Assembly: GCA_035967665.1 (NCBI GenBank)
Contig: JAYWLB010000044.1
Location: forward strand, 62,001-126,000
DNA: 64,000 nt
Direction: 5' to 3'
Source: Arctic95D-9 sp035967665
GTDB lineage: Bacteria > Verrucomicrobiota > Verrucomicrobiia > Verrucomicrobiales > DEV007
Positions 61,360 to 64,000 of the stretch are shown piece by piece. The notes beneath the pieces were generated by a model, which worked only from the letters and a program-made list of their open reading frames with translations, had not been told where the DNA came from and ran no database searches. Position 1 is the stretch's first letter, and each line of letters begins with the position of its first letter. Made by a program: the position numbers and the translations under genes.

Positions 61360-62040
61360 TCAGCTCGATGAAATCCGGAAGCCGCGATTGGTTCCGTAGA
61401 CGATGACGAGGAGCAGAAACGAAACGACGAGGAGGACGGCCGAGAGTCGATGCGCACCTGCGTAGTTGAGCGACTCGACCTGATCATAAATCGCAATGGA
61501 AACGACGCGGGTGGAGTCGGGGACGTTGCCGCCTATCATGAGCACGACTCCGAATTCCCCGAGGGTGTGGGCAAATCCGAGAACAGCGCCGGTAATGATT
61601 CCGGGACGGGCCATCGGCAGTGCCACTGAGAAAAAACGTGAAACGGGGGAGGACCCGAGAGTTGCTGCGACTTCGAGTTGTTCCTGTTTGATCGAAAGAA
61701 AGGCCGTCTGGATCGGTTGAATCACGAAAGGCAGCGAGTAGAGAACTGAGCCGATCACGAGCCCTTCGAAGGTGAAGGCAAGGGGCTCGATCCCGAGGGC
61801 GTTGGTAATTCTTCCCAGCGGGCCGTCGGGAGCGAAGGCGAGGAGAAGATAAAATCCCAGCACCGTCGGCGGAAGAACGAGAGGGAGGGCGATGATCGCA
61901 TCAATCACGAATTGAAATCGCCATTTCGTTCGCGCAAGCCACCAGGCGAGGGGCGCGCCGAGAAACACCAGAATCGTCGTCGTCACAAGAGCGAGGCGAA
62001 AGGTGAGCCAAAGGGCGTTGATTTCAGGCTGAGTCAGCAT
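61360..62040 (-). CDS. modB: Molybdate ABC transporter permease
   Basis: 226-aa membrane component of molybdate uptake. Five or so helices; the cytoplasmic EAA loop is LEVAATLGSSPVSRFFSVAL, and VLGFAHTLGEFGVVLMIGGN is the typical ModB segment. modA lies 80 nt upstream across a repeat. No modC ATPase follows in the window, so the ATPase must be encoded elsewhere. Confidence 0.9.
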   Translation of the reverse strand: MLTQPEINALWLTFRLALVTTTILVFLGAPLAWWLARTKWRFQFVIDAIIALPLVLPPTVLGFYLLLAFAPDGPLGRITNALGIEPLAFTFEGLVIGSVLYSLPFVIQPIQTAFLSIKQEQLEVAATLGSSPVSRFFSVALPMARPGIITGAVLGFAHTLGEFGVVLMIGGNVPDSTRVVSIAIYDQVESLNYAGAHRLSAVLLVVSFLLLVIVYGTNRGFRISSS

Positions 62041-62051
62041 GGGGGAACCCA

Positions 62052-62091
62052 GACCTAACAGGGTTAGGTCGAGGATTCAACAGGGTTAGGT
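62052..62091. repeat. Copy 4 of the ACAGGGTTAGGTC intergenic repeat
   Basis: AACAGGGTTAGGTC at 62057-62070 and AACAGGGTTAGGT at 62079-62091, two direct units 22 nt apart, with GACCTAAC (62052-62059) as inverted partner. Sits between modA and modB. Confidence 0.85.
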
Positions 62092-62120
62092 GAGGGGGAG
62101 GAGAATTGCCGGGATGGCCT

Positions 62121-62879
62121 TTAGGGAAGGTCATATCCGAATTTGTGAATGATGTCTTTGGCTTCGGTGCTTTTGAGGAATTCGACGAACTCGCGGGCTG
62201 CCGGGGTGTCGGTTAGCAGTATCGCGCCCTGCTCAATGGGGGGATGGCTTTCCGCGGGAACAACCCACTGCGAGCCTTCCACTGCTTTACCTGAAACTTG
62301 AACCTGTGAGAGTGCGACGAAACCGACTTCAGCGGCTCCGCTTTTTACAAAGTGGAAGGTTTGAGAAATGTTCTCTCCCCTGACCCATTTTGACTCTAAC
62401 AAAACACCAAGTGAATTGAGAACTTCGACGGCGGCTGCGCCATAGGGGGCCAGTTCGGGATTGGCGAGGGCGAGATGCCGGAAGCTGTCCCCTTTCAGAT
62501 ATTGAACGCCATCGGTGAAGGTGGCCGGATCGGGACTCCACAAAACGAGGCGTCCAATCGCGTAAACGAAACGGGTATTTGCGATTCCGAAGCCTTCCTC
62601 CTCCAGGAGTCCGGGACGTTTCGTGTCAGCGGCGAGAAATAGATCAAACGGCGCTCCCCGTTTGATTTGGGCGTAGTGCTTACCGGTTGAACCCGTTGAT
62701 AGACTGACGGTTAAGCCGGATTTTTTTTCAAAGGCTGCTGCGATCGCTTTGGCGGGGGGGCCAAAGTTGCTCGCCACCGCGATGGCGACATCGGCGCGGT
62801 TCCCGGGCTTTTGGAAGAACAGGAGGAGGACGGCGATGGACAGGAGCGCTGCTGCCGCGATGATCGAATGGCGCCTCAT
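62121..62879 (-). CDS. modA: Molybdate-binding periplasmic protein
   Basis: Substrate-binding component of molybdate transport. Signal peptide (about 1-28). ModA features: VAIAVASNFGPPAKAIAAAF, LSTGSTGKHYAQIKRGAPFD, LFLAADTKRPGLLEEEGFG. Its ATG overlaps the rsuA stop as ATGA, so it is translated from an rsuA-modA-modB transcript. Substrate specificity (molybdate or tungstate) cannot be told from sequence alone. Confidence 0.92.
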   Translation of the reverse strand: MRRHSIIAAAALLSIAVLLLFFQKPGNRADVAIAVASNFGPPAKAIAAAFEKKSGLTVSLSTGSTGKHYAQIKRGAPFDLFLAADTKRPGLLEEEGFGIANTRFVYAIGRLVLWSPDPATFTDGVQYLKGDSFRHLALANPELAPYGAAAVEVLNSLGVLLESKWVRGENISQTFHFVKSGAAEVGFVALSQVQVSGKAVEGSQWVVPAESHPPIEQGAILLTDTPAAREFVEFLKSTEAKDIIHKFGYDLP

Positions 62880-63574
62880 AAAATGCTCTCCCGTTCGCAG
62901 TTTGTCAGGGCGCGAAATTCGCCGGGGGCGAGATCATCGGGCAGGCGAATTTTCCCGATGCTTTCGCGATGCAGGCTCACGAGGCGGATCTCATTGATGC
63001 GGTGGAACATGCGCTTGATCTGGTGGTAGCGCCCTTCGTGAATGATGACTCGGGCGCGGCAGGGACCGAGCAGGATGAGCTGCGCGGGGCGGGTTGTGAT
63101 GCCTTCGGTAGGGAACTCGAATCCGGCTTCAAAAAGCGCGACGGCATCTTCCGGAACGGGGCGGTCGGTTTCCACGAGGTAGGACTTCGCGACTTTGGAA
63201 TCGGGCTGTGTGAGGCGATCGGACCAACTGCCGTCGTTGGTGAGGATCATGAGTCCTGTGGAACTGCGATCAAGTCGTCCTGCGAGATGAAGCGAGGCTT
63301 TTTCAGGGTGGTCGAGTAGATCGATCACGGTGGTGTGTTGATCGTCTTTCGTCGCGCTGAGAATGCCCTTCGGTTTATTGAGCATGAAATAGAGCCGCTC
63401 GGAACCCGGCTGGAGGACATTGTTATCAAACGTGATTTTGTCAAAGCGACTCACTTCTTCACCGTGGCGGCGTGTCGACTTTCCGTTGATCGAAACCCGC
63501 TCTGTAACAATCCACTCGCGAGCGCTGCGTTCGCTCACGGATCGTTGTTTGGCAATGAATCGGTCAAGGCGCAT
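62876..63574 (-). CDS. rsuA: 16S rRNA pseudouridine synthase, RsuA family
   Basis: Converts a uridine of 16S rRNA (U516 in E. coli) to pseudouridine. N-terminal S4 domain (about 1-45, RLDRFIAKQRSVSERSAREW), then the catalytic domain with GRLDRSSTGLMILTND where D102 is the catalytic Asp, and HEGRYHQIKRMF. 232 aa is typical. The RluB/E/F group is close; RsuA is preferred because of length. Translationally coupled to modA, an unusual neighbour. Confidence 0.82.
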   Translation of the reverse strand: MRLDRFIAKQRSVSERSAREWIVTERVSINGKSTRRHGEEVSRFDKITFDNNVLQPGSERLYFMLNKPKGILSATKDDQHTTVIDLLDHPEKASLHLAGRLDRSSTGLMILTNDGSWSDRLTQPDSKVAKSYLVETDRPVPEDAVALFEAGFEFPTEGITTRPAQLILLGPCRARVIIHEGRYHQIKRMFHRINEIRLVSLHRESIGKIRLPDDLAPGEFRALTNCERESIL

Positions 63575-63715
63575 GGGGTGCTTTCAGCACCGTAAAAGGG
63601 GAAAGGTAAAAAGTAAAAGGTTGCTTGGCTTCTGTCGGCGACGGGCAGGGGGGCGGAGAGTGATCGCCTCAATGTGCGACTATGACCAGCTCAATGGCGG
63701 GCGCAGGAACGTTTG

Positions 63716-63854
63716 GGGTAGGGCGAATCGTCCCGATGAGCCGTCGAGGTCCGATAAGATGGATTCCAACCCTGTCGCCCTGCCTGCGAAGCGGGGCCGT
63801 CGTTCGGGCGATCCAAAGGACCACGCGGATCGGCAGGGACGCCTCTCCCTACCC
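63716..63854. repeat. 139-bp palindromic intergenic element
   Basis: Terminal GGGTAGGG (63716-63723) and CCCTACCC (63847-63854) pair, and the adjacent CGTCCC / GGGACG also match, so the arms are imperfect inverted repeats of about 28 bp. GTAGGGCGA-type palindromes of this look are common between verrucomicrobial genes. The rest of the gap 63575-63936 holds an A-rich tract (63592-63622) and no supported gene. Confidence 0.6.
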
Positions 63855-63874
63855 GCACACAACGCGCAGACACG

Positions 63875-63904
63875 AAAAAAGGCAGCCCTTTCGGACTGCC
63901 TTTT
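63875..63904 (-). terminator. Rho-independent terminator of the H1-like gene
   Basis: On the minus strand AAAAGGCAG-TCC-GAAA-GGG-CTGCC followed by TTTTTTC. It lies about 33 nt after the stop codon of the partial gene at the window end. Confidence 0.85.
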
Positions 63905-63936
63905 CGAAAAGCGTGATTCACGCGTTAAGAATCAGA

Positions 63937-64000
63937 TTACTTCTTGGAAGCAGCCTTTTTCTTAGCGGTCTTCTTTTTCGCTGCCTTTTTCTTGGGAGCT
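63937..64000 (-). CDS. 3' end of a lysine/alanine-rich histone H1-like protein
   Basis: The last 20 codons before the TAA read APKKKAAKKKTAKKKAASKK, a Lys/Ala repeat like bacterial H1-like DNA-binding proteins (or the C-terminal tail of some HU-type proteins). The N-terminal part is outside the window, so the family cannot be fixed. A terminator follows at 63875. Its composition resembles the N-terminal tail of RpoD here. Confidence 0.65.
   Translation of the reverse strand, partial: APKKKAAKKKTAKKKAASKK

Noticed and set aside
63420..63965. 181-codon plus-strand frame through the intergenic palindrome
   Set aside because: Runs antisense through rsuA and across the repeat; Arg-rich composition and no ribosome binding site.
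1..64000. tRNA, rRNA, tmRNA and RNase P genes
   Set aside because: Intergenic gaps were read for conserved tRNA arms and known small-RNA cores; none was seen, though a covariance search was not possible.

Overview
The window reads as chromosomal DNA of a Verrucomicrobium, probably a free-living (marine or soil) Verrucomicrobiae-type bacterium. This is an inference from gene content: a complete four-gene Verru_Chthon cassette, a PVC-type haem-binding CxxCH dehydrogenase, a DUF1080 protein, an SHD1-domain protein, a formylglycine sulfatase and a quinoprotein starting with the WPQWRGPDRNGD motif. No rRNA, tRNA, CRISPR array, transposase or phage gene was recognised.

Layout. 1-6441: coaE (5' cut by the window edge), rho and rnd in one tight operon; a bidirectional terminator; a degenerate NtrC-type response regulator; an ECF sigma factor with a membrane anti-sigma-like partner. 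6590-11717: SNF2 helicase, NlpC/P60 hydrolase, a 46-codon ORF with an HPD motif, a second ECF sigma gene and a TetR repressor. Two matching operators link the repressor to itself and to the sigma gene. 11804-22774: quinoprotein, GT4 glycosyltransferase, the pseudopilin-like Verru_Chthon operon (order B-C-D-A) and an SGNH hydrolase. 22880-26099: FkbM methyltransferase, two small membrane ORFs each followed by an integron attC-like sequence, and a ROK sugar kinase. 26317-37362: lipoprotein, GT2 and GT39 glycosyltransferases, a proline/alanine-rich secreted protein, the large cytochrome-dehydrogenase, an OmpA-like protein, then two small Roadblock-like proteins translationally coupled to a divergent ammonium transporter. 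37408-45109: DUF1080 protein, SHD1-HMA-HMA protein, 5-formyl-THF cyclo-ligase, M48 peptidase, an anti-sigma-like protein, rpoD and dnaG. 45353-50215: Gfo/Idh/MocA oxidoreductase, an FHA-coiled-coil protein with a GrpE-like C-terminus, and two secreted proteins. 50224-60593: sulfatase, phosphodiester glycosidase, and a six-gene TonB2-type energy transduction operon (DUF3450, TtpC-like, ExbB, ExbD, TonB, TPR) with a TonB-dependent receptor; operon and receptor share an almost identical palindromic operator. 60814-64000: small membrane protein, modB, modA (no modC), rsuA, a palindromic intergenic element and the 3' end of a lysine/alanine-rich histone H1-like gene.

How it fits together. Most genes are housekeeping or envelope functions. 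The parts least explained by standard annotation are: the TetR/ECF sigma/HPD-ORF unit; an NtrC-like regulator lacking its sigma-54 contact loop; a Gly/Arg insertion in the RNA-contacting loop region of Rho; the FHA-GrpE-like fusion; the Roadblock-Amt operon; the paired palindromes of the TonB2 system; possible gene cassettes at 23.9-24.9 kb; and several intergenic repeat or structured-RNA families, notably an AACAGGGTTAGGTC element at four loci. All assignments come from reading the sequence; no database search was run.
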